DNA from: Thalassobacillus devorans | GTDB lineage: Bacteria > Bacillota > Bacilli > Bacillales > Halobacillaceae | Assembly: GCF_011761345.1 (NCBI RefSeq) | Contig: NZ_JAASRY010000002.1 | Coordinates: 705,856 to 769,855, forward strand | Length of the DNA: 64,000 bases | Reading direction: 5' to 3' | In this document: positions 8,313-16,837 of the stretch, in pieces | Layout of the letters: each line of letters begins with the position of its first letter | Position numbering within the stretch: position 1 is the first letter of the stretch | Made by a program: the position numbers and the translations under genes | Notes under the pieces: generated by a model | Databases searched by the model: none | What the model was told of the DNA's origin: nothing | The model's input: only the letters and a program-made list of their open reading frames with translations

Positions 8313-8708
8313 ATGTGTAACTTATACCCAATGTCTTATTATGAATTTTTCATTTCCTTCAATGAAGGTGATTATTACACTTGCCATGATCTGCTTGAGG
8401 AAATATGGTTGACAGATCGGCAAAATCTGTTTATCAAAGGTTTGCTTCATTTAAGTGTGGCATTATATCATTACAGCTACGGTAATGTAAAAGGTGCCCG
8501 CGCGATGCTTTTATCATCACATACCTATCTTTCAAATTATGAAGGTGTGTATTGGGGGATAGCAGTCCCTGAGGTAGTTGACTATATAGATGTTTGCTTG
8601 ACTATTATATCACAACTTTCAGCAGAGGAAGACTGCAAAGACTGGGATGAACTCCCCGAATTTCCGCGGCTTTATTTGAACATTCGGGGAGAGGGAGAAA
8701 TTTTTTAA
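8313..8708 (+). CDS. DUF309 domain-containing protein
   Basis: A 131-residue cytosolic helical protein. The DUF309 core is visible: FNEGDYYTCHDLLEEIWL (the HDxLEEIW motif) at about residues 16-33, then IKGLLHLSVALYHYSYGN with the paired-helix pattern. GGGGG six nt before the ATG at 8313 sets the start; an in-frame TTG at 8307 lies inside it. It is followed 20 nt later by pepA and is probably cotranscribed. The family has no known biochemical activity. Confidence 0.85.
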   Translation: MCNLYPMSYYEFFISFNEGDYYTCHDLLEEIWLTDRQNLFIKGLLHLSVALYHYSYGNVKGARAMLLSSHTYLSNYEGVYWGIAVPEVVDYIDVCLTIISQLSAEEDCKDWDELPEFPRLYLNIRGEGEIF

Positions 8709-8728
8709 TCACTATGGAGGTGTTAATA

Positions 8729-10216
8729 TTGTATACCATTCGTAAGACTCTGTTAGAACAAGATGAGGCACTAATCGTAGGGCTTTTTCATGAAAACAAA
8801 AATCAACAGCCGATCTACCAATTACTTAATGAACAGTTTGACGAAGGCTTAGATAGTTATGTGAAAAGCGGAGATATTTCCAACAACTATAAAACTGTCT
8901 CAAAAATTCTTACATATGGAAAAATTCCGGTTAAGCGTGTTTATTTTCTAGGGCTTGGGAAGAAGAAAGAGTTGACACAAACGAAAATAAAACTTGCCTT
9001 TGGTAAATTATTTCAACATCTGCAAAAGGATGGCCTGACCAAAGCTGCGATTGCTTATGATAGCTTTTCATTTGGTGAAACAGAGGAGGAGCAGATGGCA
9101 AAAACAATAACTGAAGCGATGGTTATGGCAACCTACCAATTCCCTCATTACAAAACGAGCAATTACCAGCTAAAAAAGGTAATCGATGACTTAGTGTTGA
9201 TCACTGATGAAAAAAAGGAAAAAAAATTGCTGCAATCGCTTACCGCCGGAGAAGCTTTTGGTAAAGGAGCCAACACGTCACGTTATTTGGTCAACCTCCC
9301 AGCTAACTTATTGACAGCTAATGACATGGCTGAATTCTCCCGTACATTAGCTGAAGAACATGGTTTTGAAGCAGAAATTCTTGAAAAAGAAGATTTACAA
9401 AATCTCGGAATGGGTGCTTTACTTGCGGTGAATCAAGGCTCTGAAGAACCCCCTAAAATGATCGTTCTAAAGTATCAAGGGCGTACAGAGTGGACAGATG
9501 TTATCGGTCTGGTAGGCAAGGGCATTACTTATGATACGGGAGGATATTCGCTTAAGTCGAAAACAGGTATGCCAGGAATGAAGGGTGATATGGGAGGTGC
9601 AGCAGCTGTCCTGGGGGCAATGGATATAATTGGGCGGCTGAAGCCTGCTCAAAATGTAGTGGCGGTCATCCCTTCGACAGATAATATGATTTCAGGCGGC
9701 GCGTTTAAACCGGATGACGTCATTACCTCTTTAAGTGGAAAAACAATTGAAGTATTGAATACCGATGCAGAAGGACGTCTGGCATTAGCAGATGGTATCA
9801 CCTATGCCAAACACCACCGTGCTCAAAAATTGATTGATGTTGCTACTTTAACCGGAGGTATGGTAACGGCTCTCGGTGAATGGATGACAGGGGCAATGAC
9901 AAATGATCCTAGCTTTTTCACCCAGTTGAATAAAGCTTCAGATGAAGCGGGCGAGCCTATGTGGCTGCTGCCTTATAATAAAGACTATCAAGCACAGGTA
10001 AGGAAAAGCAGTGTCGCTGATCTTAATAACTCACCAACTAGAAAAGCTCACCCAATCATGGGCGGTGCTTTCGTGGCAGAGTTTGCGGAAGATACCCCAT
10101 GGGTGCATATTGATATCGCGGGGACGTCCGTAGCAGAGTCCGATCATGACTTAGGGCCAAAAGGGCCGACGGGTGTTATGGCTAGAACACTGGCAAATTA
10201 TATTTTAAAGGCATAA
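8729..10216 (+). CDS. pepA: Leucyl aminopeptidase, M17 family (PepA/YuiE)
   Basis: Cytosolic di-metal aminopeptidase releasing N-terminal residues from peptides. The hallmark NTDAEGRLALADGI is present about two thirds along. The first metal and catalytic cluster is VGKGITYDTGGYSLK (Lys and Asp ligands), followed by MKGDMGGAAAV. The C-terminal HIDIAGTS and GPTGVMARTL are typical. The start is TTG at 8729, because GGAGGTG ends 8 nt before it; the ATG at 8714 overlaps that ribosome binding site. The protein is 495 residues, normal for the family. Confidence 0.95.
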   Translation: MYTIRKTLLEQDEALIVGLFHENKNQQPIYQLLNEQFDEGLDSYVKSGDISNNYKTVSKILTYGKIPVKRVYFLGLGKKKELTQTKIKLAFGKLFQHLQKDGLTKAAIAYDSFSFGETEEEQMAKTITEAMVMATYQFPHYKTSNYQLKKVIDDLVLITDEKKEKKLLQSLTAGEAFGKGANTSRYLVNLPANLLTANDMAEFSRTLAEEHGFEAEILEKEDLQNLGMGALLAVNQGSEEPPKMIVLKYQGRTEWTDVIGLVGKGITYDTGGYSLKSKTGMPGMKGDMGGAAAVLGAMDIIGRLKPAQNVVAVIPSTDNMISGGAFKPDDVITSLSGKTIEVLNTDAEGRLALADGITYAKHHRAQKLIDVATLTGGMVTALGEWMTGAMTNDPSFFTQLNKASDEAGEPMWLLPYNKDYQAQVRKSSVADLNNSPTRKAHPIMGGAFVAEFAEDTPWVHIDIAGTSVAESDHDLGPKGPTGVMARTLANYILKA

Positions 10217-10253
10217 AAAAAGATTGGTTCCGATAATGGAACCAATCTTTTTC
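10217..10253. terminator. Bidirectional terminator between pepA and deoD
   Basis: AGATTGGTTCC and GGAACCAATCT pair around 6 nt, flanked by an A-run and a T-run. Confidence 0.88.
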
Positions 10254-10255
10254 TT

Positions 10256-10966
10256 TTATGACTTAATTGCAGCTTCCAGGGCTACTTCAATCATATCGTT
10301 GAAGGTAGTTTGTCTTTCTTCTGCGGAAGTTTCTTCCCCAGTTAAGATGTGGTCGCTAACAGTCAACACTGACAATGCCTGGCGATTATATTTTGCTGCC
10401 AATGTGTATAGGGCTGTGGTCTCCATTTCAACCCCAAGCACATTATAGTCAGCCAATTGGTTGAAAAGATCCATCGCATTATCACGGTAGAAACTGTCAC
10501 TTGTGAAAACATTACCGACACGAAGCTTCAAGCCTTTTTCTTCACCAGTATCATAAGCATTTTTCAAAAGTGCGAAATCAGCGGTCGGAGCATAATCAAT
10601 GCCACCGAATACCATTCGATTCATTTGAGAATCAGTAGAAGAAGTGGATGCCAGAATGACATCCCGTACCTTGACGTCTTTTTGCAACGCTCCACAAGTT
10701 CCCACGCGAATCAGTTTTTTAACGCCATAACTTTCCATCAATTCGTTGATATAGATAGAAATGGAAGGTACGCCCATTCCTGTCCCCTGTACGGAGATGC
10801 GTTCTCCTTTATAAATACCCGTATACCCATACATTCCTCTGACTTCGTTATAGCATACGGCGTCTTCTAAAAAGTTTTCTGCTATATACTTTGCGCGTAA
10901 AGGGTCACCGGGAAGTAGAATCGTCTCCGCTATATCCCCTTGCTGAGCGCCAATATGTACACTCAT
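10256..10966 (-). CDS. deoD: Purine nucleoside phosphorylase DeoD-type
   Basis: Phosphorolysis of purine (deoxy)nucleosides to base and (deoxy)ribose-1-phosphate in purine salvage. The 236-residue hexameric-type protein begins [20 protein letters not shown] and carries [11 protein letters not shown]. The phosphate-binding region contains [12 protein letters not shown]. The substrate signature [13 protein letters not shown] and the catalytic Asp in [11 protein letters not shown] are present. The ATG at 10966 follows TGGAGGTTGT. It is a single gene, as in other Bacillaceae. Confidence 0.96.
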   Translation of the reverse strand: MSVHIGAQQGDIAETILLPGDPLRAKYIAENFLEDAVCYNEVRGMYGYTGIYKGERISVQGTGMGVPSISIYINELMESYGVKKLIRVGTCGALQKDVKVRDVILASTSSTDSQMNRMVFGGIDYAPTADFALLKNAYDTGEEKGLKLRVGNVFTSDSFYRDNAMDLFNQLADYNVLGVEMETTALYTLAAKYNRQALSVLTVSDHILTGEETSAEERQTTFNDMIEVALEAAIKS

Positions 10967-11180
10967 TGTACAACCTCCATTATTTACATTGTTTACTACA
11001 GTTACAAGTTATCATAGTGAAAAATCAAAAACAAATATAGCGCCTTCATTTACTGGTATGACAATAATTTACCACAATTATGAATATGCATTCATTCACA
11101 TAACTTTCATATAATTCATTCATTTGTCGATATTTTTGTGCATGAAAAAGAGTAAAATAAAAATATAAGGAGGGGTTGTG

Positions 11181-11384
11181 ATGCAAAACAATTCTGTGGC
11201 AAATATCCAAGGATGGCTGGATGGTTTAGAAGCGGAGAAGCAAGCCCTGTTACATGAGATGAATGAAGATGTAAATCATTTACCTACTGAGGAACAAAGT
11301 ATGAAATTAGAACAATTAGAAGCTTTGATTTTTGCCACTCAGGCGAATCAAAGTCTGAAAAGAAACAGGAAAGCCCGGAGATAA
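11181..11384 (+). CDS. Small hypothetical protein, predicted coiled coil
   Basis: A 67-residue highly charged protein (Glu/Lys/Gln rich). A heptad-like pattern runs over residues 9-55 (Leu at 13, 16, 22 and later positions) and the tail is basic (LKRNRKARR). AAGGAGGGG lies 5 nt before the ATG at 11181; an overlapping GTG at 11178 is possible. No family recognised. A terminator overlaps the stop codon, so it is a compact single-gene unit. The strong ribosome binding site and terminator argue that it is real. Confidence 0.65.
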   Translation: MQNNSVANIQGWLDGLEAEKQALLHEMNEDVNHLPTEEQSMKLEQLEALIFATQANQSLKRNRKARR

Positions 11385-11399
11385 GGGCTTTTTTTTTTT
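11371..11399 (+). terminator. Terminator overlapping the end of the small coiled-coil gene
   Basis: AAGCCC and GGGCTT pair around 8 nt and are followed by ten or more T. The stem begins inside the last codons. Confidence 0.85.
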
Positions 11400-11539
11400 G
11401 CATTTGCGAAAATTTTTTCAGAATGGAGAGGATTGATAACATAATTGGGGAATTATTATATAATACCAAAAGGTGTTACTATAATAATCAAATCACCTGA
11501 ACAGAATGGAACGTGTTGTAGAGGAGGAAAAGGGCTAAT

Positions 11540-12028
11540 ATGAATATTTCAGTTTCACAGCTTCCAGGCATTGGACAAAAAATTTCTTTGAAAACTGGGG
11601 AAGACAGTATGCTTGTCTTGATTGTCCATCATACTGGCAAGCGGGAGTTATATTTCTTCGAAGATAAAGATAGCGAGGAAGCAGATTTTGCAATGGATCT
11701 CACAGCGGATGAAACGAGAGAGTTTGGAGCTCAGTTGCTCGGTGCTACTTACCAGCCTGTAGATGCCGATAAACTGAAGATGTTTCAAAACCAGATTGTC
11801 ATAGATTGGGTAGAATTAAAGAGCATTTCTTCCCTTGCTAATAAGACAATTGAAGAATCCGAAGTAAGAAACCGAACAGGAGCTACCATTATCGGTATTG
11901 TCCAGGGGAATGAGTCGATTGCCATACCGGAAGCTGATACAAAGCTGGAACCGGGAAATGTCTTAATGATTATTGGGAAGAAGGATCAGATAGATAGCTT
12001 AGCTGCTTTATGCAGAGGCGAGGAATAA
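11540..12028 (+). CDS. khtT: KhtT: cytosolic regulatory subunit (RCK_C/TrkA-C) of a K+/H+ antiporter
   Basis: A 162-residue cytosolic regulator that gates the adjacent transporter. Residues 85-160 form a TrkA-C (RCK_C) domain: VRNRTGATIIGIVQGNESI, then PGNVLMIIGKKDQI. The N-terminal half (residues 1-70) is the KhtT-specific domain. GAGGAGG lies before the ATG at 11540, and the next gene begins 1 nt after its stop, so translation is coupled. B. subtilis also has a small khtS upstream; no equivalent is visible here. Expected role: K+ efflux under alkaline or high-K+ stress, controlled by nucleotide binding. Confidence 0.9.
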   Translation: MNISVSQLPGIGQKISLKTGEDSMLVLIVHHTGKRELYFFEDKDSEEADFAMDLTADETREFGAQLLGATYQPVDADKLKMFQNQIVIDWVELKSISSLANKTIEESEVRNRTGATIIGIVQGNESIAIPEADTKLEPGNVLMIIGKKDQIDSLAALCRGEE

Positions 12029-12029
12029 T

Positions 12030-13211
12030 ATGGGAGGGCATGATTTTCCATCCTTACTTGGAGCTGGATTGATCCTCCTCTTCGTTTTTTATTTAGGTTA
12101 TTTAAGCCTTAAAATAAAATTCCCCAATGTCATTCTCTATATCCTGCTTGGCATCGTTTTAGCCGATGTAGTCAGCGATAATGAATTGCTTCACTTTGCG
12201 AGTGAAGTAGGTATTGTTCTATTGTTCTTTTTATTGGGGTTGGAATTCAGTGTGAAAAGGCTCGGTGGTATTGCAAAGAAAATTTGGCCCGCGGGTTTCC
12301 TGGATGTTTTTCTCAGTATGGGAGTCGCTATGATATTGGCACTGGCCTTTGGGATGGATGTATTCCATGCCTTTCTGATCGGGGCTGTTACATATGCTAC
12401 AAGTTCCTCTATTACTGCAAAACTATTGGATGATAAAGGACGAATGGCAAATACAGAAACGGAATTCATTTTGGCATTGTTGATTTTTGAGGATTTAGTA
12501 GCCCCCATTGTAATCGCAGTGCTGATAGGTATCAGTTCGGGAGATAACTTTACCGTGGTGGATTCGATTATTTTAGTTGGAAAAATTATCGGACTGACGG
12601 CAGGTGCTATTGTACTTGGTAAGACACTCTTCAAACGTTTTGGTAAATTCCTGGATAAGATTGATGATGAGGATTTCAAGATAGCTCTTTTGATAGGGGT
12701 GGCTTTAACGTATGGCGGGCTGGCTTTGTACTTAGGACTCTCAGAAGTTCTGGGAGCATTTTTAGCAGGAATGATGCTGGCTGAAATCGGCAATATCGAT
12801 CGAGTCCAACAAACAGTTGTACCTGTCAGGGATCTGATGCTTCCCACCTTCTTTGTTTACTTCGGTACTTCCATTGAATTTGGAGACGGGGTTCCTTTTC
12901 CGTTATTACTGCTTGTATTGGTCCTATGGTCAGTTATCGCAAAGTTATTAGTAGGTATAATCGGAGGGAAATTGTTTGGGCTTTCAAAGCGATCATCACT
13001 ACGCGCGGGGTTTTCATTATGCGCGAGAGGAGAGTTTTCCGTTGTAATCGCAAGTATTGCCAGTGGAAACATCAAAATATTCAGTGGAATTTATATCATT
13101 ATCACCGCATTTCTTGGCATGCTATTATTTGATTTAGCCCCAAAGTTAACGAATGCTATTTATGGTAAACCGGAAAAAAAGAAACGGAATTTAAAAGTGC
13201 CTGGAAGTTGA
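12030..13211 (+). CDS. khtU: KhtU: K+/H+ antiporter membrane subunit (CPA2 family)
   Basis: A 393-residue integral membrane antiporter of the CPA2/KefB family with about 12 hydrophobic segments. Conserved features are the N-terminal FPNVILYILLGIVLADV, the VGIVLLFFLLGLEFS helix, the ion-site loop LALLIFEDLVAPIV, and the C-terminal GFSLCARGEFSVVIASIA. It carries no soluble RCK domain of its own; that is supplied by khtT, the preceding coupled gene. It exchanges K+ (possibly NH4+) for H+. The C-terminal tail is short and basic. It ends in a strong terminator. Confidence 0.92.
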   Translation: MGGHDFPSLLGAGLILLFVFYLGYLSLKIKFPNVILYILLGIVLADVVSDNELLHFASEVGIVLLFFLLGLEFSVKRLGGIAKKIWPAGFLDVFLSMGVAMILALAFGMDVFHAFLIGAVTYATSSSITAKLLDDKGRMANTETEFILALLIFEDLVAPIVIAVLIGISSGDNFTVVDSIILVGKIIGLTAGAIVLGKTLFKRFGKFLDKIDDEDFKIALLIGVALTYGGLALYLGLSEVLGAFLAGMMLAEIGNIDRVQQTVVPVRDLMLPTFFVYFGTSIEFGDGVPFPLLLLVLVLWSVIAKLLVGIIGGKLFGLSKRSSLRAGFSLCARGEFSVVIASIASGNIKIFSGIYIIITAFLGMLLFDLAPKLTNAIYGKPEKKKRNLKVPGS

Positions 13212-13213
13212 AA

Positions 13214-13250
13214 GGAGCTGCATGGTTTCCCAATGCAGCTCTTCTTTTTT
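13214..13250. terminator. Terminator between khtU and kapB
   Basis: GAGCTGCAT and ATGCAGCTC pair around 9 nt, followed by CTTCTTTTTT; the genes are convergent. Confidence 0.82.
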
Positions 13251-13629
13251 ATCCAAAATAAGATTTCTCTAATGAAGTTACCTGATCCAGCGCTTTTTGA
13301 TTGAATGCAGAATCTTTTCTTTCCAGGCGCTCTTTCAACCTGTTCACCGCATTTCTTAGCGACTGTTCATAATCAGGTATCTCGCCATCATAGGCTTTTA
13401 CGGCGGATTTTGAAATGTTCGCTTTTTCATGGTGGCTCAGCGCTTTTCGTTCGTGGAAAAATACATCTTCCGTTTTTCCAGGGTTATGTAGATCTCCTTG
13501 CATCGGGTGTTTTTCTACAGCTAATACTTCAACTAAATAAAAACGGTCTCGATCCTCGGTGATTTTTCCGATATAACTGCCTGATTTATAATGCGCGATT
13601 ACGGAATCTCCGATATTAAGCTCTGACAT
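13249..13629 (-). CDS. kapB: Kinase-associated protein B (KapB family)
   Basis: A 126-residue protein of the KapB family, which in B. subtilis supports KinB input into the sporulation phosphorelay. The first half (residues 1-65) is the KapB beta-domain, with VIAHYKSGSYIGKI and FYLVEVLAVEKHPMQGDLHNP. The second half is a charged helix. The start is ATG 13629, with AAAGGAGGT upstream. Although called a lipoprotein in the literature, this sequence has no signal peptide or lipobox. It is followed by the patB region as in B. subtilis. kinB itself is not in the window. Confidence 0.88.
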   Translation of the reverse strand: MSELNIGDSVIAHYKSGSYIGKITEDRDRFYLVEVLAVEKHPMQGDLHNPGKTEDVFFHERKALSHHEKANISKSAVKAYDGEIPDYEQSLRNAVNRLKERLERKDSAFNQKALDQVTSLEKSYFG

Positions 13630-13740
13630 GGTCAAACCTCCTTTGTTTCATTGTAACAAATATATCCTTCATTTTTATTTATGGAGATTGGAAAATCTGA
13701 TATACTAGGCGTGTAAATTGATAAGGAAGTGATGCCATTT

Positions 13741-13923
13741 ATGATGGATTTTTTATATTTTCCAGAGGATAAAACGGAATACATTCCTGCTGTATTATCT
13801 TTGTCTGTATTTATTGCCCTTGCAGTACTTACCATGTATTTGATCATTAGAGTATCAAAGAAACAAGAAGAACGTACAGAAGAACGATTCAAAAGCGAAG
13901 AGGAGCACAAGCCACTATCTTAA
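13741..13923 (+). CDS. Small single-pass membrane protein
   Basis: A 60-residue protein if started at ATG 13741, which lies 11 nt after GGAAG; ATGs at 13732 and 13744 are alternatives. A single transmembrane helix spans about residues 17-36. It is followed by a Lys/Glu-rich cytosolic tail (KKQEERTEERFKSEEEHK). No family recognised. It has its own strong terminator. The topology (short outside, charged inside) is visible; function is unknown. Confidence 0.6.
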   Translation: MMDFLYFPEDKTEYIPAVLSLSVFIALAVLTMYLIIRVSKKQEERTEERFKSEEEHKPLS

Positions 13924-13929
13924 CACGCA

Positions 13930-13956
13930 AGCCAGGGGAGAACCCCCTGGCTTTTT
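13930..13956 (+). terminator. Terminator of the small membrane protein gene
   Basis: AGCCAGGGG pairs with CCCCTGGCT around a short loop and is followed by five T. Confidence 0.85.
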
Positions 13957-14003
13957 ACATTTAAGCTCCATTTTGCTGGAGACTCCGTTTCAAGATATAA
14001 TGG
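13957..14003 (+). repeat. Relic of the GGCTCTGTTAAA-end repeat family (left module)
   Basis: TTTAAGCTCCATTTTGCTGG followed by AGACTCCGTTTCAAGATAT aligns with 41994-42030 and 49668-49699 of the larger copies (TAAGCTCCCTTT, then GAAGACTCAGTTTC). It begins immediately after the T-run of the preceding terminator. No inverted-repeat end is left. Confidence 0.55.
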
Positions 14004-14080
14004 CCGCTTCTTTTCAAATGCTTGTGTAAAGGAATAAATATTTGGTTAAGCTATGGGAAACAAGGGAAAGGGCGTTTCTC

Positions 14081-14659
14081 ATGGAGTATAGAAAGTTCTT
14101 TATTATATGTCTTCTTACTGTTGGTTTGATAGGCTGTCAAAGCAACAGCAGATCAAATGCTACCATCGGAATGTATAACCCGGATGGCGATATGATTGGT
14201 ACAGCTAAACTGACAGAGCGGTCAGAAGGCGTCCAGGTACTAGTAAATGTGGAAGGTTTAGAACCTGGTCCGCATGGTTTTCACGTACACGAATTTCCGG
14301 TGTGTGAAGGACCTGATTTTACAAGTGCCGGTAACCACTTTAACCCTACCGGAAAAATGCATGGGTTGATGAATGCGGAAGGTCCTCATGCAGGCGATAT
14401 GCCTAACTTAGAAGCAGATGAATCAGGGAAGGTAGTGGAAGCGGAAGTGATGCTTCCGGAAGCGACTTTACTGGATGGGAAAAATTCATTGATGAAAGGG
14501 GAAGGCACTTCCTTAGTCATCCATGAAGCAATCGACGATGGCTTTTCGCAGCCTGCTGGAGATGCGGGAGAACGTGTTGCTTGTGGAAAGATACAATTAA
14601 ACGATGACGGGGAGATGCCAACCGACCCGATGGAGCAAAAGGATAAGAAAGAGGAATGA
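14081..14659 (+). CDS. sodC: Cu/Zn superoxide dismutase-like lipoprotein (SodC/YojM family)
   Basis: A 192-residue exported lipoprotein. Hydrophobic residues 6-16 end in LIGCQ, so Cys17 is the likely lipidation site. The SodC fold follows, with HGFHVHEF (two Cu ligands), GNHFNP (bridging His), HGLMNAEGPHAGDMPN (Zn ligands His and Asp), VIHEAIDD (the last Cu His) and GERVACG (disulfide Cys). All metal ligands appear present, unlike B. subtilis YojM, which is reported to have lost one. It should therefore dismutate superoxide at the outer membrane surface. The start at 14081 puts GGGAAAGGG about 9 nt upstream. Confidence 0.9.
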   Translation: MEYRKFFIICLLTVGLIGCQSNSRSNATIGMYNPDGDMIGTAKLTERSEGVQVLVNVEGLEPGPHGFHVHEFPVCEGPDFTSAGNHFNPTGKMHGLMNAEGPHAGDMPNLEADESGKVVEAEVMLPEATLLDGKNSLMKGEGTSLVIHEAIDDGFSQPAGDAGERVACGKIQLNDDGEMPTDPMEQKDKKEE

Positions 14660-14660
14660 A

Positions 14661-14693
14661 AAAAGACGGGCTTTTGATAGCCCGTCTTTCTTA
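14661..14693. terminator. Bidirectional terminator between sodC and patB
   Basis: AAAGACGGGCT pairs with AGCCCGTCTTT around 6 nt, with an A-run before and a T-run after. Confidence 0.88.
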
Positions 14694-14696
14694 ATA

Positions 14697-15866
14697 TTAA
14701 AGTTCTTTTAAAGCTTTTACGATGCGATCTACGCCCTCTTCGAGGGTCGCTTTAGGGCAGGCAATGTTCATACGCATAAATCCTTCGCCTTCTTTACCAA
14801 AAGAGGCGCCGTCATTCAGTCCTACTTTTGCGGTCTCCTGCATAAAAGTCTTCAAATCTTCATGTGCAAGCCCGGTTTTTTTACAATCCAGCCATAAAAG
14901 GTAAGTACCTTCGGGTTCTACTACTTCTATTTTTCCTGTTGCATTCAAATGTTTCAGCGCATAATCTTTATTTTCCTTTATGATTCCAAGGAGTTCCTCT
15001 AACCACTCTGCACCATGTTGATAAGCAGCTTCTAAAGCTGTAATACCCATTGTGTTCAGCATGTTCATTCCCTGTGCAAGGAACTTATCATCCATTTTTT
15101 TCTTCAATTTCTTATCGGCAGTGATTACATACGATGCCTGTAATCCTGCTAAATTGAAAGTTTTGGTAGGCGACAGACAGGTGATCGTTTTTTGGTTGAT
15201 ATCTTCTGACAAAGAAGCGATCGGTGTATGGTTATATCCAGGAAGAACAAGGTCTGCATGAATTTCATCAGAAAATATGAGGACATTGTGTTTTAAACAA
15301 ATGTCTGCCATTTTCTTAAGCTCTTCTTCTGTCCATACCCTCCCTACCGGGTTATGAGGGTTACATAGAATGAATGCTTTTACATCATTCTTTTTTATTT
15401 GATTTTCGAAATCAACGAAGTCAATTTCGTAACGGTTCTCTCTGTAGATTAGTTCATTCTTGATAATATTGCGCTCATGCTGTTCCACTACTTTGTAGAA
15501 TGGGGGATAGACAGGAGTCTGAATCAAAAGGTTATCCCCTTTTTCAGTAAGTGCCTGCACCATCATATGTAGGCTTGGGACGACTCCGGGACTATAGGTG
15601 ATCCAGTTGGTATCGATTGTCCAATTGTACCGTGACTTTACCCAGTCGTATATGTTCCCTCCAATTAACTCATCTGTTAACGTATATCCAAATATGCCAT
15701 GCCCTGCTCTTTCCCTTAATGCATCGATGACGGCTTGGGGAGCTTGAAAATCCATGTCTGCCACCCACATAGGAAGCACTTCTTTGGATTTAAATAACTT
15801 TTCTGCCATATCCCATTTCACAGAGCGAGTACCCATGCGGTCTTTCACTTCATAAAATCGGCTCAT
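14697..15866 (-). CDS. patB: PLP-dependent C-S lyase PatB (MalY/PatB family)
   Basis: Cystathionine beta-lyase/cysteine desulfhydrase acting on cystathionine and related thiols in the cytosol. At 389 residues it is typical of the family. Visible motifs are the N-terminal MWVADMDFQAPQAVIDAL, FILCNPHNPVGRVWT (substrate and PLP binding), IFSDEIHADLVLPG, and the PLP-lysine loop CLSPTKTFNLAGLQ. The ATG at 15866 follows AAAAGGAGTG. The kapB-patB neighbourhood is conserved with B. subtilis. It is monocistronic, with a shared terminator. Confidence 0.93.
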   Translation of the reverse strand: MSRFYEVKDRMGTRSVKWDMAEKLFKSKEVLPMWVADMDFQAPQAVIDALRERAGHGIFGYTLTDELIGGNIYDWVKSRYNWTIDTNWITYSPGVVPSLHMMVQALTEKGDNLLIQTPVYPPFYKVVEQHERNIIKNELIYRENRYEIDFVDFENQIKKNDVKAFILCNPHNPVGRVWTEEELKKMADICLKHNVLIFSDEIHADLVLPGYNHTPIASLSEDINQKTITCLSPTKTFNLAGLQASYVITADKKLKKKMDDKFLAQGMNMLNTMGITALEAAYQHGAEWLEELLGIIKENKDYALKHLNATGKIEVVEPEGTYLLWLDCKKTGLAHEDLKTFMQETAKVGLNDGASFGKEGEGFMRMNIACPKATLEEGVDRIVKALKEL

Positions 15867-16032
15867 TTCTTATCACTCCTTTTAATTTCCTTCACCTTTT
15901 CATCTTAACCAAAAGTGTTAGAAATGAGAAATAAGCTGTTTTTATTAAAATAAATAACTGATTGTGACAAACATCATGTTTCCAAACTGTAATATGAGCT
16001 ATATTGTAAGAGAATAACAGGAGGTGATAGAA

Positions 16033-16512
16033 ATGTTGCATAATGACGGCGGACTCCTATTACTACTGGAGCAGTTCCTTAAGGAACACCAGGCCCTTCA
16101 GTCAGAAATGGAGATGATTGATGACTGTTTGACTGACCTTGAGCGGTCTGTGCGGATTTCTTTTGAGGATATGAAGGGACTTGTTTTGCTAGTCAAGCAT
16201 TTCTATGAACAATTGGAAGCCCATCTGCTTTCAGAGGAGAAAGGACTCTTTCCTTTATTGTTAAATGAAACGGAAGAACATGGCTACCTTTATTTCACCT
16301 TTGATTTAGAGCATAAACAAATAAAACAGTACATCAAACAGTTCTTATTTATGGCTGAGCGTTATCAGGAAAGGACAGTAGAAATAAAAAAGGATAATGT
16401 ATTAATAAGCCTTCGTTTTGCACTGGAGGCAGTAACTGCTCATTTTATCCGGGAAGAGGAAAACCTCTTTCCTGAAATTCTAACTTGCACGAAAAATTGG
16501 TATAACAAATAA
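16033..16512 (+). CDS. Hemerythrin HHE cation-binding domain protein
   Basis: A 159-residue four-helix bundle of the hemerythrin HHE family, which binds a di-iron centre. Putative ligands are His in EQFLKEHQAL (about residue 16), the HxxxE of AHLLSEEKGLFP (about residue 71), His in DLEHKQIKQ (about 97), and AHFIREEENLFP (about 140). AGGAGGTGAT before the ATG at 16033 decides the start over a GTG at 16024. It is divergent from patB. Oxygen, NO or iron sensing/handling is the family inference. I do not recognise a specific orthologue. Confidence 0.85.
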   Translation: MLHNDGGLLLLLEQFLKEHQALQSEMEMIDDCLTDLERSVRISFEDMKGLVLLVKHFYEQLEAHLLSEEKGLFPLLLNETEEHGYLYFTFDLEHKQIKQYIKQFLFMAERYQERTVEIKKDNVLISLRFALEAVTAHFIREEENLFPEILTCTKNWYNK

Positions 16513-16516
16513 AAAA

Positions 16517-16540
16517 AGCAAAGCGGTAACCGCTTTGCTT
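16517..16540 (-). terminator. Perfect inverted repeat with T-run only on the minus strand
   Basis: AAGCAAAGCGG and CCGCTTTGCTT flank a 2-3 nt loop. The plus strand lacks a T-run after the stem, whereas the minus strand has seven T. Transcription from the hemerythrin gene may still stop here, but formally it is an intrinsic terminator for leftward transcripts. Confidence 0.55.
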
Positions 16541-16759
16541 ATACAGGGGGAATACGAGAAAGTCTTACGTTATACATTATTACCAGATTAAACATTGTTT
16601 AAACCTGCTTTTAATTATTTTTTCATAGATTCATTGATTTTTTTATGGAATAGGATGTTTCATTTCGATAAATTAGACCATTCGATTCTGAACATAAAGC
16701 GCCTGCCTCTATAATAGCTCCTATTTTTTAGAACTTTTGTTGCAATTTGCGAGTATTCT

Positions 16760-16788
16760 TTGCCAGCAGCTGATTAATGTGATAGAAT
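16760..16788 (+). promoter_or_regulatory. SigA-type promoter of yugI
   Basis: TTGCCA (16760-16765) and TAGAAT (16783-16788) are separated by 17 bp, 50 bp before yugI. The remainder of the 16541-16837 gap is A/T rich and I see no gene in it. Confidence 0.6.
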
Positions 16789-16837
16789 CAATAATTGCGT
16801 AAAAGTATAATAATATATAAATCAGGAGTTGTATAGC

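Noticed and set aside
11400..11539. khtS gene before khtT
   Set aside because: The 140 bp between the terminator and khtT contain no frame long enough; the 67-residue protein upstream is unlike KhtS and is separated by a terminator.
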